Below, in pieces: positions 46,012-53,252 of a stretch of DNA of 64,000 bases. Source of the stretch: Mariniflexile maritimum (GTDB lineage: Bacteria > Bacteroidota > Bacteroidia > Flavobacteriales > Flavobacteriaceae); assembly GCF_009746565.1 (NCBI RefSeq), contig NZ_WRPN01000001.1, forward strand, positions 576,923 to 640,922, given 5' to 3'. The notes beneath the pieces were generated by a model. It saw only the letters and a list, made by a program, of their open reading frames with translations. It was not told the DNA's origin and did no database searches. Each line of letters starts with the position of its first letter. The stretch's first letter is position 1. Position numbers and translations under genes: made by a program.

Positions 46012-46509
46012 ATGGATAGTACACACCTAAAAATAATTGAAACCATCACAGTTATTGTGGCATTTTTACTCACGCTTTTTGTAACTACCAAACTGGTAAA
46101 CAAAACGGTATCAACTAATTTTCTTAGAAAAGCAAGAGGTAAAATCATAAAAAAAGTAATAAACATTATTAATCTTACGGCGTGTTTGATAATAATTTTG
46201 ATTATTTGGGGCGTTGACCAATCGGAGTTAGCACTTTTTATAGGGTCTTTATTAACCGTATTAGGAATTGCGTTATTTGCCCAATGGTCTATTTTATCGA
46301 ATATTACTTCAAGCATCATTATATTTTTCAACCACCCTGTTAAATTGGATGATACCATTACCATCATTGACAAAGATTACGAAACTGAAGGACGCGTAAG
46401 CGATATAGGGGTGTTCTTTATTATCCTTAAAACAAAAGAAGGTGAGCAAATAACCATACCCAGCAATATTTTTATTCAAAAAATGATTAAAAAGAAACCA
46501 TCTGAATAA
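46012..46509 (+). CDS. Small MscS-family mechanosensitive channel protein
   Basis: A 165-residue protein with two or three N-terminal helices (residues ~8-28, ~45-65, ~75-110) and the MscS beta-domain core: the pore-lining TM3 with LLTVLGIALFAQWSILSNITS (~82-102) and the beta domain HPVKLDDTITIID, GRVSDIGVFFIIL, GEQITIPSNIF. It lacks the C-terminal alpha/beta domain of E. coli MscS, making it a minimal form. It would act against hypo-osmotic stress. It is the last gene of the carbonic-anhydrase/nhaA island. Confidence 0.85.
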   Translation: MDSTHLKIIETITVIVAFLLTLFVTTKLVNKTVSTNFLRKARGKIIKKVINIINLTACLIIILIIWGVDQSELALFIGSLLTVLGIALFAQWSILSNITSSIIIFFNHPVKLDDTITIIDKDYETEGRVSDIGVFFIILKTKEGEQITIPSNIFIQKMIKKKPSE

Positions 46510-46573
46510 GGTTATATTTTAAAAAGCAGAAAAAAATTGACTATTATAAATCAGCCAGTTGCATCGATAAAAA

Positions 46574-46595
46574 AATTCCCGCTTTCGCAGGAATT
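46574..46595 (-). terminator. Terminator of aroC
   Basis: On the minus strand, AATTCC-TGC-GAAA-GCG-GGAATT folds into a hairpin with one mismatch and a GAAA loop, followed by a run of seven T. It lies 4 bp past the aroC stop. Confidence 0.8.
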
Positions 46596-46598
46596 GTA

Positions 46599-47660
46599 TT
46601 AACTATACATTTTGTTTCGTAAATAAAAATCGGCGATAACCAATGCTGCCATGGCCTCCACTATGGGTACTGCGCGGGGCACAACGCAGGGGTCGTGTCG
46701 CCCTTTTCCGTGCATCACCACCACTTTACCTTCTTTATCGATGGTTTCGTATTCCTGTATAAGGGTTGCTACGGGTTTAAACGCCACATTAAAATAAATA
46801 TCCATGCCATTACTGATGCCACCTTGCACGCCTCCAGAATTGTTGGTTTTAGTGCTTCCGTCGCGATTAAAGGCATCGTTATGTTCGCTGCCCAACATGG
46901 CGCATCCACCAAAACCACTACCATATTCAAAACCTTTTACCGCGTTTATCGATAACATGGCCTTGCCTAATTCTGCATGCAATTTATCAAAAACAGGTTC
47001 GCCCAAGCCAATAGGCACATTTTTAACAACACAGGTTACAATACCGCCAATGGTATCGCCCTTACTGCGCACTTCTTTAATGTAACTTTCCATTTTTGCT
47101 GCCATTTTAGCATCTGGACAGCGCACTATGTTCGACTCTATTTGTGTTAAATCTAAAGCGTTGTAGGGTTTGTCGAGTTTTAAATGGCCAACACCCGAAA
47201 CGTATGCATAAAATTCGATGCCCGCAAGCATTTGCTTAGCCACAGCACCTGCAACTACACGACAAGCGGTTTCGCGCGCCGAACTTCTGCCACCACCACG
47301 GTAATCGCGAAAACCATATTTTTTATCATATACATAATCGGCATGACTGGGGCGGTAACTGTCTTTTATATGTGAGTAATCGTGCGATTTTTGATTGGTA
47401 TTCTCAATCACGAAACCAATGGACGTGCCTGTTGTTTTGCCTTCAAAAATACCAGAATGGAATGTAACCACATCGGGTTCTTTACGCTGGGTAACAATGG
47501 CCGATTGCCCAGGTTTGCGTCGGTCCAGTTCATTTTGTATAGCTTCCAGATCGAGTTCAATTCCAGGTGGGCAACCATCAATAACACCACCTAAAGCAGG
47601 CCCGTGCGATTCGCCATACGTGGTTAAGGTAAACAGTTTTCCATAGGAATTTCCAGCCAT
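46599..47660 (-). CDS. aroC: Chorismate synthase
   Basis: FMN-dependent last step of the shikimate pathway (EPSP to chorismate). The 353 residues start [20 protein letters not shown] and contain the signatures GESHG, RRPGQS ([13 protein letters not shown]), [19 protein letters not shown] and the C-terminal [19 protein letters not shown]. All conserved residues are present. Chorismate also feeds the menaquinone genes at 21-24 kb. It is a single gene with its own terminator. Confidence 0.97.
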   Translation of the reverse strand: MAGNSYGKLFTLTTYGESHGPALGGVIDGCPPGIELDLEAIQNELDRRKPGQSAIVTQRKEPDVVTFHSGIFEGKTTGTSIGFVIENTNQKSHDYSHIKDSYRPSHADYVYDKKYGFRDYRGGGRSSARETACRVVAGAVAKQMLAGIEFYAYVSGVGHLKLDKPYNALDLTQIESNIVRCPDAKMAAKMESYIKEVRSKGDTIGGIVTCVVKNVPIGLGEPVFDKLHAELGKAMLSINAVKGFEYGSGFGGCAMLGSEHNDAFNRDGSTKTNNSGGVQGGISNGMDIYFNVAFKPVATLIQEYETIDKEGKVVVMHGKGRHDPCVVPRAVPIVEAMAALVIADFYLRNKMYS

Positions 47661-47961
47661 AACGATATTTTTTGCTAAAGTAAATCTATTCTTAGAAATA
47701 TGAAAATGAAAAAGAGGTTAACTTAAGTGTTGGATTTTGGGTTTTGGTTTTTGAGTTTTTGGCTTACAGCTTAAATAGACGTGCTTAGTTGCTGAATATG
47801 TGTCGATAACCAGAACATTTCACGAAAAAATGTATAAATGTTGCATCTTGCGCTATTAATAACAATTTTTGGCGTTATTTTTGCAAAACTAAAATTAGAC
47901 CGTGTGATGGTCTTTTTTTTTAAAACAATCGTATATAACAATTAACAAAAACTTTAAATTT
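47661..47961. promoter_or_regulatory. aroC/outer-membrane-protein intergenic region with leader hairpin
   Basis: A 301-bp gap that holds the divergent promoters. TATTTTTG (47876-47883) fits a -7 box for the right-hand gene, but the nearest TTG upstream is 25 bp away. Immediately after, AGACC (47897-47901) pairs with GGTCT (47909-47913) before eight or more T residues, a small terminator-like hairpin in the leader. No gene is seen. Confidence 0.4.
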
Positions 47962-48453
47962 ATGAAGAAACTACTTTTATTTTCAGTGGCAGTATTAGGC
48001 TTTACAGTGGCATCAAACGCACAAGACATTTCAGACAACGCTATTGGTTTGCGTTTAGGCGACAGCAATGGGGTTGGTGCAGAAATTTCGTATCAACACG
48101 CATTGGGTGGCGACAACCGATTGGAGCTGGATTTAGGATGGAGAGACGGTAAAGACTACAACGGTTTTAAACTTACAGGTTTATACCAGTGGGTTTTCCC
48201 TTTAGATGGTGCTTTTAACTGGTATGCTGGTGCTGGTGGTGGTATTGGCTCTTTTAGTTTTGATGTTCCGGGTGGTAAAGATGTTTCTGATACGTTTATT
48301 TTTGCTGCTGGCGATATAGGTATTGAATACAATTTTGATATTCCATTACAATTATCGTTGGATTTTAGACCAGAAATTGGATTTGGCGATAGTGATTTTG
48401 ACAACAATGACTTGGATTTTGATATTGCTTTAGGTATTAGGTACCGTTTTTAA
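47962..48453 (+). CDS. Small outer-membrane beta-barrel protein (porin family/OmpW-like)
   Basis: A 163-residue protein. The signal peptide MKKLLLFSVAVLGFTVASNA is followed by about eight amphipathic strands (GLRLGDSNGVGAEISYQHAL, RLELDLGWRD, GFKLTGLYQWVFPL, FNWYAGAGGGIGSF, DIGIEYNF, LQLSLDFRPEIGF) and ends with a terminal phenylalanine (ALGIRYRF), the insertion signal for the outer membrane. The role is unknown. A terminator lies at 48485-48520. Confidence 0.85.
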   Translation: MKKLLLFSVAVLGFTVASNAQDISDNAIGLRLGDSNGVGAEISYQHALGGDNRLELDLGWRDGKDYNGFKLTGLYQWVFPLDGAFNWYAGAGGGIGSFSFDVPGGKDVSDTFIFAAGDIGIEYNFDIPLQLSLDFRPEIGFGDSDFDNNDLDFDIALGIRYRF

Positions 48454-48484
48454 AATATCAAATAAACAAACGCCTTTATGGTGT

Positions 48485-48520
48485 AAAGCTCCCAAAAAGT
48501 ATTTGCTGTTTGGGGGCTTT
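48485..48520 (+). terminator. Terminator after the outer-membrane protein gene
   Basis: AAAGCTCCCAAA (48485-48496) pairs with TTTGGGGGCTTT (48509-48520), one G-U pair, 12-nt loop, then T run. It lies between convergent genes. Confidence 0.85.
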
Positions 48521-48521
48521 T

Positions 48522-49178
48522 TTATTGATTGGCATAATAATGTGCAACAACTTCATCATAACTTTTAATAGTTTTTTTTATCCAATCCAACCGTTTTTCG
48601 AGCATTTCAGTTTCCAATAATTGCCATGGTATGGTAGTTTGCTTCAATTTAGTAGTAACATATTGCAAAATAATGGCGGCACTAACCGAAATATTCAAAC
48701 TTTCGGTAAAACCAACCATGGGAATTTTTAAAAACCCATCGGCATTTTTTAGCACTTCTTCCGAGAGCCCTTCAGTTTCGCTTCCAAAGAAAAAACAGGA
48801 TTTTTTACTAACATCAAAATCAGCTAGCATACAGTCGTTGGCATGGGGCGTGGTCGCTATTAGTTGATACCCTTTTTGTTTTAAATGGGCAATACAATCG
48901 GTAGCCGATTGAAACCTGTTTAAATCGACCCACTTTTGTGCACCCATGGCTATTTCCCTATCGATACGTTTGGAATTGCGCGCTTCAATAATATTAACTT
49001 CCTGTAAACCAAATACATCACAACTTCGTATAACGGCACTTGTATTGTGCAATTGGTACACATCTTCAACAGCAACCGTAAAATGTTTGGTACGTTGCGC
49101 CAATACCTTGGCAAATTTTTCCTTTCTGGAATGGGTTAAAAAGCTTTCTAAATGCTCTAAAAGTTCTAAATCTATCAT
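48522..49178 (-). CDS. trmH: tRNA (guanosine-18-2'-O)-methyltransferase TrmH
   Basis: A 218-residue SPOUT enzyme that methylates G18 of tRNAs. SpoU motif 1 is VYQLHNTSAVIRSCDVFGLQ with the catalytic arginine, motif 2 CFFFGSETEGLS, and motif 3 IPMVGFTESLNISVSAAIIL. The N-terminal and C-terminal helical extensions match TrmH and distinguish it from short SpoU proteins such as the one at 5378-5878. It is a single gene, divergent from the lipoprotein gene at 49305. Confidence 0.93.
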   Translation of the reverse strand: MIDLELLEHLESFLTHSRKEKFAKVLAQRTKHFTVAVEDVYQLHNTSAVIRSCDVFGLQEVNIIEARNSKRIDREIAMGAQKWVDLNRFQSATDCIAHLKQKGYQLIATTPHANDCMLADFDVSKKSCFFFGSETEGLSEEVLKNADGFLKIPMVGFTESLNISVSAAIILQYVTTKLKQTTIPWQLLETEMLEKRLDWIKKTIKSYDEVVAHYYANQ

Positions 49179-49304
49179 GTTTCAAAAATAGCAAAGATTT
49201 CCGTTTTTGGTGGAATTTTAAAAATTTCGGCCAATACTTCCCCTTTTTGGTTATTTTTGGCATCACTATTGAATTACAGCCCAAATAAACCAAACTAGAA
49301 ACCC

Positions 49305-50486
49305 ATGATGAAAACATTACTTTCACTACTTACATTCACTTTTTTAGTGTCGTGCAGCACCAGCAAACAAATTGAAAAATCGTTAAGTGCCGGCAATTAC
49401 GACCAAGCCATTTATGATGCCATTGGAAAATTACAGACCAATAAGGACAAAAAAGGGAAAGCCGATTTTATTGCCATGCTTCAAGAAGCTTACAACAAAG
49501 CCAATGAGCGTGATTTAAACAGCATCAATTTTCTGAAAAAAGATAATAACCCCGAAAATTATTTGCGCATTTATGATTTGTATATGGGTTTAAACAAGCG
49601 TCAAGAACTTATAAAACCCTTGTTACCGTTAGCGATTAATGGTAAAACGTTAAAATTTGGGATGAACGATTATTCCAGTCAAATCATCACTTATAAAAAT
49701 GATGCGTCGTTAAACCTGTACCAAAATGCTTCGGGACTTTTAAAATCGAAGAATAAGATGGATTTCCGGCAGGCGTTCAGCATTTTCCAAGACATTGAAG
49801 CCATAAACCCAAACTACAAAGATGTGCGCAATTTAATGGAAATAGCACACCACAAAGGCACCGATTTTGTTTTGGTTGACATGATTAACGATACCCGAAA
49901 AGTAATCCCTACCCGATTGGAAGATGATTTACTTAACTTTAGTACCTACGGCCTCAATAATTTATGGACTGTTTACCACAATAACCCTGTTGAAAAAACA
50001 GCCTACGATTACAATATGCGCGTGAACCTGCGAGATATAAACATATCGCCCGAGCAAATTAAGGAGCGCCAAATAATTAAAGAAAAACAAATTGTTGATG
50101 GCAAACAAGATTTATTGGATGCCAATGGCAATAAAGTGAAAGACAGCCTGGGCAAAGTAATACAGGTTGATAAATTAATAACAATACGTTGCGAATATTA
50201 CGAAAGCACCCAGTATAAATCGGCTCAAGTAGCTGGCAACGTGGAATATATAGATACAAAAAACAAGCAATTGGTTGATGCGTTTCCCATAAGTAGCGAG
50301 TTTGTATTTCAACATGTTTTTGCCACTTCCCGAGGTGATAGACGTGCTTTGGAAACCACTTTGCTCCCATTTTTAAATAATCAGCGCGTTCCTTTTCCAA
50401 GCGAGGAACAGATGATTTACGACACAGTTGAAGACTTAAAGATGCAATTGAAAAAGATTATAAACGCTTACAACCCAAGAAAATAA
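49305..50486 (+). CDS. Large lipoprotein of unknown function
   Basis: A 393-residue protein with a lipobox (LTFTFLVSCSTSKQ; Cys at about residue 17). The mature part begins with a TPR-like helical half (residues ~20-180: AGNYDQAIYDAIGKLQ, QAFSIFQDIEAINPNYKDVRN), then a mixed domain with VLVDMINDTRKVIPTRLEDDL and a C-terminal domain with strands SAQVAGNVEYIDTKNKQ and VFQHVFATSRGDRRALE. I recognise no catalytic motif. The start may be 49305 or the ATG at 49308. A TATTTTTG at 49252-49259 fits a -7 box. It is probably an outer-membrane-associated protein. Confidence 0.75.
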   Translation: MMKTLLSLLTFTFLVSCSTSKQIEKSLSAGNYDQAIYDAIGKLQTNKDKKGKADFIAMLQEAYNKANERDLNSINFLKKDNNPENYLRIYDLYMGLNKRQELIKPLLPLAINGKTLKFGMNDYSSQIITYKNDASLNLYQNASGLLKSKNKMDFRQAFSIFQDIEAINPNYKDVRNLMEIAHHKGTDFVLVDMINDTRKVIPTRLEDDLLNFSTYGLNNLWTVYHNNPVEKTAYDYNMRVNLRDINISPEQIKERQIIKEKQIVDGKQDLLDANGNKVKDSLGKVIQVDKLITIRCEYYESTQYKSAQVAGNVEYIDTKNKQLVDAFPISSEFVFQHVFATSRGDRRALETTLLPFLNNQRVPFPSEEQMIYDTVEDLKMQLKKIINAYNPRK

Positions 50487-50495
50487 AAAACCCCA

Positions 50496-52181
50496 TCAAA
50501 AAGGCGCATTGCATGTAACCGATAAAACTTTTTTTGTGATGGGATGCGTAAATTCAAGACCTTCCGCATGCAAATACAATCGGTTGGTTTTGGTGCCATA
50601 CAAATCATCGCCAACAATAGGCGTTTTTAAACCTTCGCTATGGGCAGCATGCACCCGCAATTGGTGCGTGCGCCCTGTAACAGGAAAAAAATGGATACGC
50701 GTTTTACCGTTTTCTATGCCGATAACTTTGTAATGCGTTACAGCAGGTTTCCCATAATTATAGCATACCAATTGCTGCGGACGGTTATCTAAATCAACGC
50801 GCAACGGTAGGTTTATGGTGCCCTCGGAAAATGGCAGCACGCCATCCAACAAAGCAACATACCGTTTTTTAATGCTACGTTCTATAAACTGCTTTTGTAA
50901 CTGCTTGTGGATGCGTTCTGTTTTGGCAAGGAGCAACAAGCCCGATGTGGACATATCCAAGCGATGCACTAATAAAGGGCCGGTTGCATTTGGTAAATAC
51001 TGCCTCATTTTAGTCAAAACCGATTCTGAAATGGTTTTACCGGGCACCGATAAAAATTCGTTGGGCTTATTTAACAATAACAAATAGGCATCTTCAAAAA
51101 CAATTTCTAAATCATTCGGGTGGCTTGTGGCTTGTAGCATGGGGTTATCATCAACCTTCAACCCCTGCATCATGTGCGCTAAAATGGGTTCGCACTTGCT
51201 ACGGCACGAGGGGTAATACTGCTGGTGTTTGCGCACTTCCGATTTTGGCGAGGCACCCCACCAAAATTCGGCCATACAAAGGGGCTGTAACTTGTTTTCA
51301 TACGCATATTGAAACAACTTGGGTGCTGCACATTCTCCCGATCCTGCCGGTGGAACAGGCGTTGCTGTATCTTTAAAAATGGCGAGCAAATCTTTGGTTT
51401 GGCCTTTGCTATTTAAAAACTGATAGTGTTCGTGAAGACGCTTTTGAAGTGATGCCGACAAAGCAGCGCGCTCCTGTTTTAATTGCTGAATAGGAAGCTT
51501 CAAATTGTTTAAAATCGTTTCAGCATCGTGTAACTGCGCTTCCCCGTGTAATTTTAAATGTTTTAAGCGTATTTGATAATGAATGCTTTGTTTACTTAAA
51601 CGTTCTAAAAATACGGCATAAGCATCGGGGGATAATTTAAGTTTTTCGGTGGCACGCTGGTTATTTCGGTGGTGCTTTGCCGCTTTAATTTCAGCTTTAA
51701 GTGCGTTTAATGCCGCTTCATATTCAACCTTCTTATCTATTACATTTTGCTTCGCTTGCCGATATATTAACGCATTTTCCAACGTTTCAATGCCATCATT
51801 CAAAACATTCAATTGGGCCTCCCCTTTTTTATAAAAACCTGCCGAGTTTAAGGTGTTATAAACCGTTGGCACAAACCCTTTTATATAATTGCTGTCGGCC
51901 AGTTTTCCTGAAAAGGCTGCCAAATAGCCTAATGTTCCTTGGGGGCTTTTAACCACCATAACACCAAACATTTTTCCAATGGGAGCAGCTTTTTCTTGTT
52001 CATTTAAACCGAAATTATGAACAAAATCGGTTTGGTGCTTTAAATACGTTTGCAAATCTTCTGCAGCCAAAATGCTTAACGGATGCGGTTCGTAATAAAA
52101 AGGAAAGGTGAATTTTTCGGGCAAGCTATTGCCCAAAGCAATGTTTAATGGATGAAACAAAGATGATGAAAAACGGTGCAT
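50496..52181 (-). CDS. Long RluA family pseudouridine synthase with N-terminal cysteine-bearing domain
   Basis: A 561-residue protein. The C-terminal part (about residues 350-561) is an RluA-type catalytic domain with the catalytic aspartate in VHRLDMSTSGLLLLAKT and the GRTHQLRVHAAH motif. The N-terminal ~340 residues include a helical/coiled-coil stretch (~125-275) and a block with GSGECAAPKL, LQPLCMAEFWWG and YYPSCRSKCEPILAHM, whose cysteines could hold a metal or form an iron-sulfur-like site. This long architecture is found in several gammaproteobacteria and Bacteroidetes. The RNA target is unknown. Confidence 0.87.
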   Translation of the reverse strand: MHRFSSSLFHPLNIALGNSLPEKFTFPFYYEPHPLSILAAEDLQTYLKHQTDFVHNFGLNEQEKAAPIGKMFGVMVVKSPQGTLGYLAAFSGKLADSNYIKGFVPTVYNTLNSAGFYKKGEAQLNVLNDGIETLENALIYRQAKQNVIDKKVEYEAALNALKAEIKAAKHHRNNQRATEKLKLSPDAYAVFLERLSKQSIHYQIRLKHLKLHGEAQLHDAETILNNLKLPIQQLKQERAALSASLQKRLHEHYQFLNSKGQTKDLLAIFKDTATPVPPAGSGECAAPKLFQYAYENKLQPLCMAEFWWGASPKSEVRKHQQYYPSCRSKCEPILAHMMQGLKVDDNPMLQATSHPNDLEIVFEDAYLLLLNKPNEFLSVPGKTISESVLTKMRQYLPNATGPLLVHRLDMSTSGLLLLAKTERIHKQLQKQFIERSIKKRYVALLDGVLPFSEGTINLPLRVDLDNRPQQLVCYNYGKPAVTHYKVIGIENGKTRIHFFPVTGRTHQLRVHAAHSEGLKTPIVGDDLYGTKTNRLYLHAEGLEFTHPITKKVLSVTCNAPF

Positions 52182-52241
52182 AGCTATTTAAGAACGCTGC
52201 AAAGAAACGAATTTTTAAATGGCAAAAACAACTCTGGTAGG

Positions 52242-52631
52242 CTAGTTTGATTGTTTTAAATAGTTGCCCGAAACAATCTGCTTTAAATGGGCCGTGGGAT
52301 GATTAAAAATATAAGCCCAGGTTTTTACGGTATTGCCGCTATGCAAATGTGCTTCAATTAATAAACGGTTATACAGGCCGTCTGCCACACCCTCGTAAGC
52401 ATCCAAAACTTCAAATGTTTTATGGATGTCGTTTATTTTATATAGACTTCCATGTACTTTTTCGCTTTCATGGGTGCTTAAAATGGCTCCCGGAAATTTA
52501 TCAACTTCAAATAATTTACCTAAAAAGTAGCCTTTGGCAACAAAAACAGCTTGCTTTTCTAAAAAACGGGACATGGCACTATTAAAATCCTGTAAAAGCG
52601 TACCATAAACGAATAAATAAGTAGAATCCAT
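52242..52631 (-). CDS. Gamma-glutamylcyclotransferase (AIG2/GGCT-like)
   Basis: A 129-residue protein starting MDSTYLFVYGTLL, with the substrate-binding YGTL loop and a catalytic glutamate in LDAYEGVADG. GGCT-fold enzymes release 5-oxoproline from gamma-glutamyl peptides. The presence of pxpABC at 59-61.6 kb, which degrades 5-oxoproline, fits this. The ATG at 52631 is chosen; an earlier ATG at 52646 overlaps the ytxJ stop. It is just downstream of ytxJ on the same strand. Confidence 0.85.
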   Translation of the reverse strand: MDSTYLFVYGTLLQDFNSAMSRFLEKQAVFVAKGYFLGKLFEVDKFPGAILSTHESEKVHGSLYKINDIHKTFEVLDAYEGVADGLYNRLLIEAHLHSGNTVKTWAYIFNHPTAHLKQIVSGNYLKQSN

Positions 52632-52638
52632 AAAGGTA

Positions 52639-53027
52639 CTATACAAACAAACTTAGGTTCATGTTGTTGATGGCACCATGCGATTGGTGTGCTACTACTA
52701 CCCCATTTTTAATAACCAATACTTGGGGCGACTCGTTCATGACCTGGAATTTGGCAGCAATTTCATTGGAAATATCACGATAATTTAACAAATCCAAATA
52801 ATAGAGATCAAGGTCGTTTTATCTAAATCATAGGCTTCCTCAAATTGGTTTTTAACCATTCTGCTAATACCACAACGTGTGGAATGTTTGAATATTATTT
52901 GGGTTTTGGTTTTAGATTGTGCTTCAATATCTCTTAATTGTTGCGACGTAGTTAACGTTATCCAGGGTAGTGTTTTTTCCTCTTTTGGTTCGGATGTACT
53001 GTTAAATAGCTTGTTAAATAATCCCAT
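52639..53027 (-). pseudogene. ytxJ: ytxJ/brxC bacilliredoxin, frameshifted
   Basis: Two frames make one YtxJ-like protein. Frame 1 (53027-52812) reads MGLFNKLFNSTSEP to FEEAYDLDKTT, with IIFKHSTRCGISRM carrying the thiol cysteine (C55 or so). Frame 2 (52809-52639) continues DLYYLDLLNYRDISNEIAAK and ends with MNESPQVLVIKNGVVVAHQS and a TAG at 52639-52641. One base is missing near 52810; the unshifted frame stops soon after (SIIWIC). YtxJ/BrxC reduces bacillithiol-mixed disulfides. It is either a real recent inactivation or a sequencing error, since the two halves are otherwise intact. Confidence 0.8.
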
Positions 53028-53145
53028 ATTTTGTAAATTTTACTTTTCTAAATCTTTTTCAAAGAAAGTCATAATTATCCATAAGTCGAGAAAAAATTGA
53101 AAATCTTACAACCTGCCCAATTGTCGTTTATTTATGGGATTTGAC

Positions 53146-53187
53146 TGACATTTTGTCCTTAACAGCGGCTTGGTAAGATAATTGACC
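53146..53187 (+). promoter_or_regulatory. clpB upstream element shared with dnaK (candidate heat-shock promoter/operator)
   Basis: TGACA-N3-TGTCC (53146-53158), then 11 bases to TTGG, and ATTGAC (53182-53187): the same words and spacing as the element upstream of dnaK (32371-32412). It ends 65 bp before the clpB ATG. Confidence 0.65.
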
Positions 53188-53252
53188 ACAGAACTGTAAA
53201 GTTAAACAATAACAAATTTCTGCCTATGCAGGAATGAAAAACCATAAAAACC

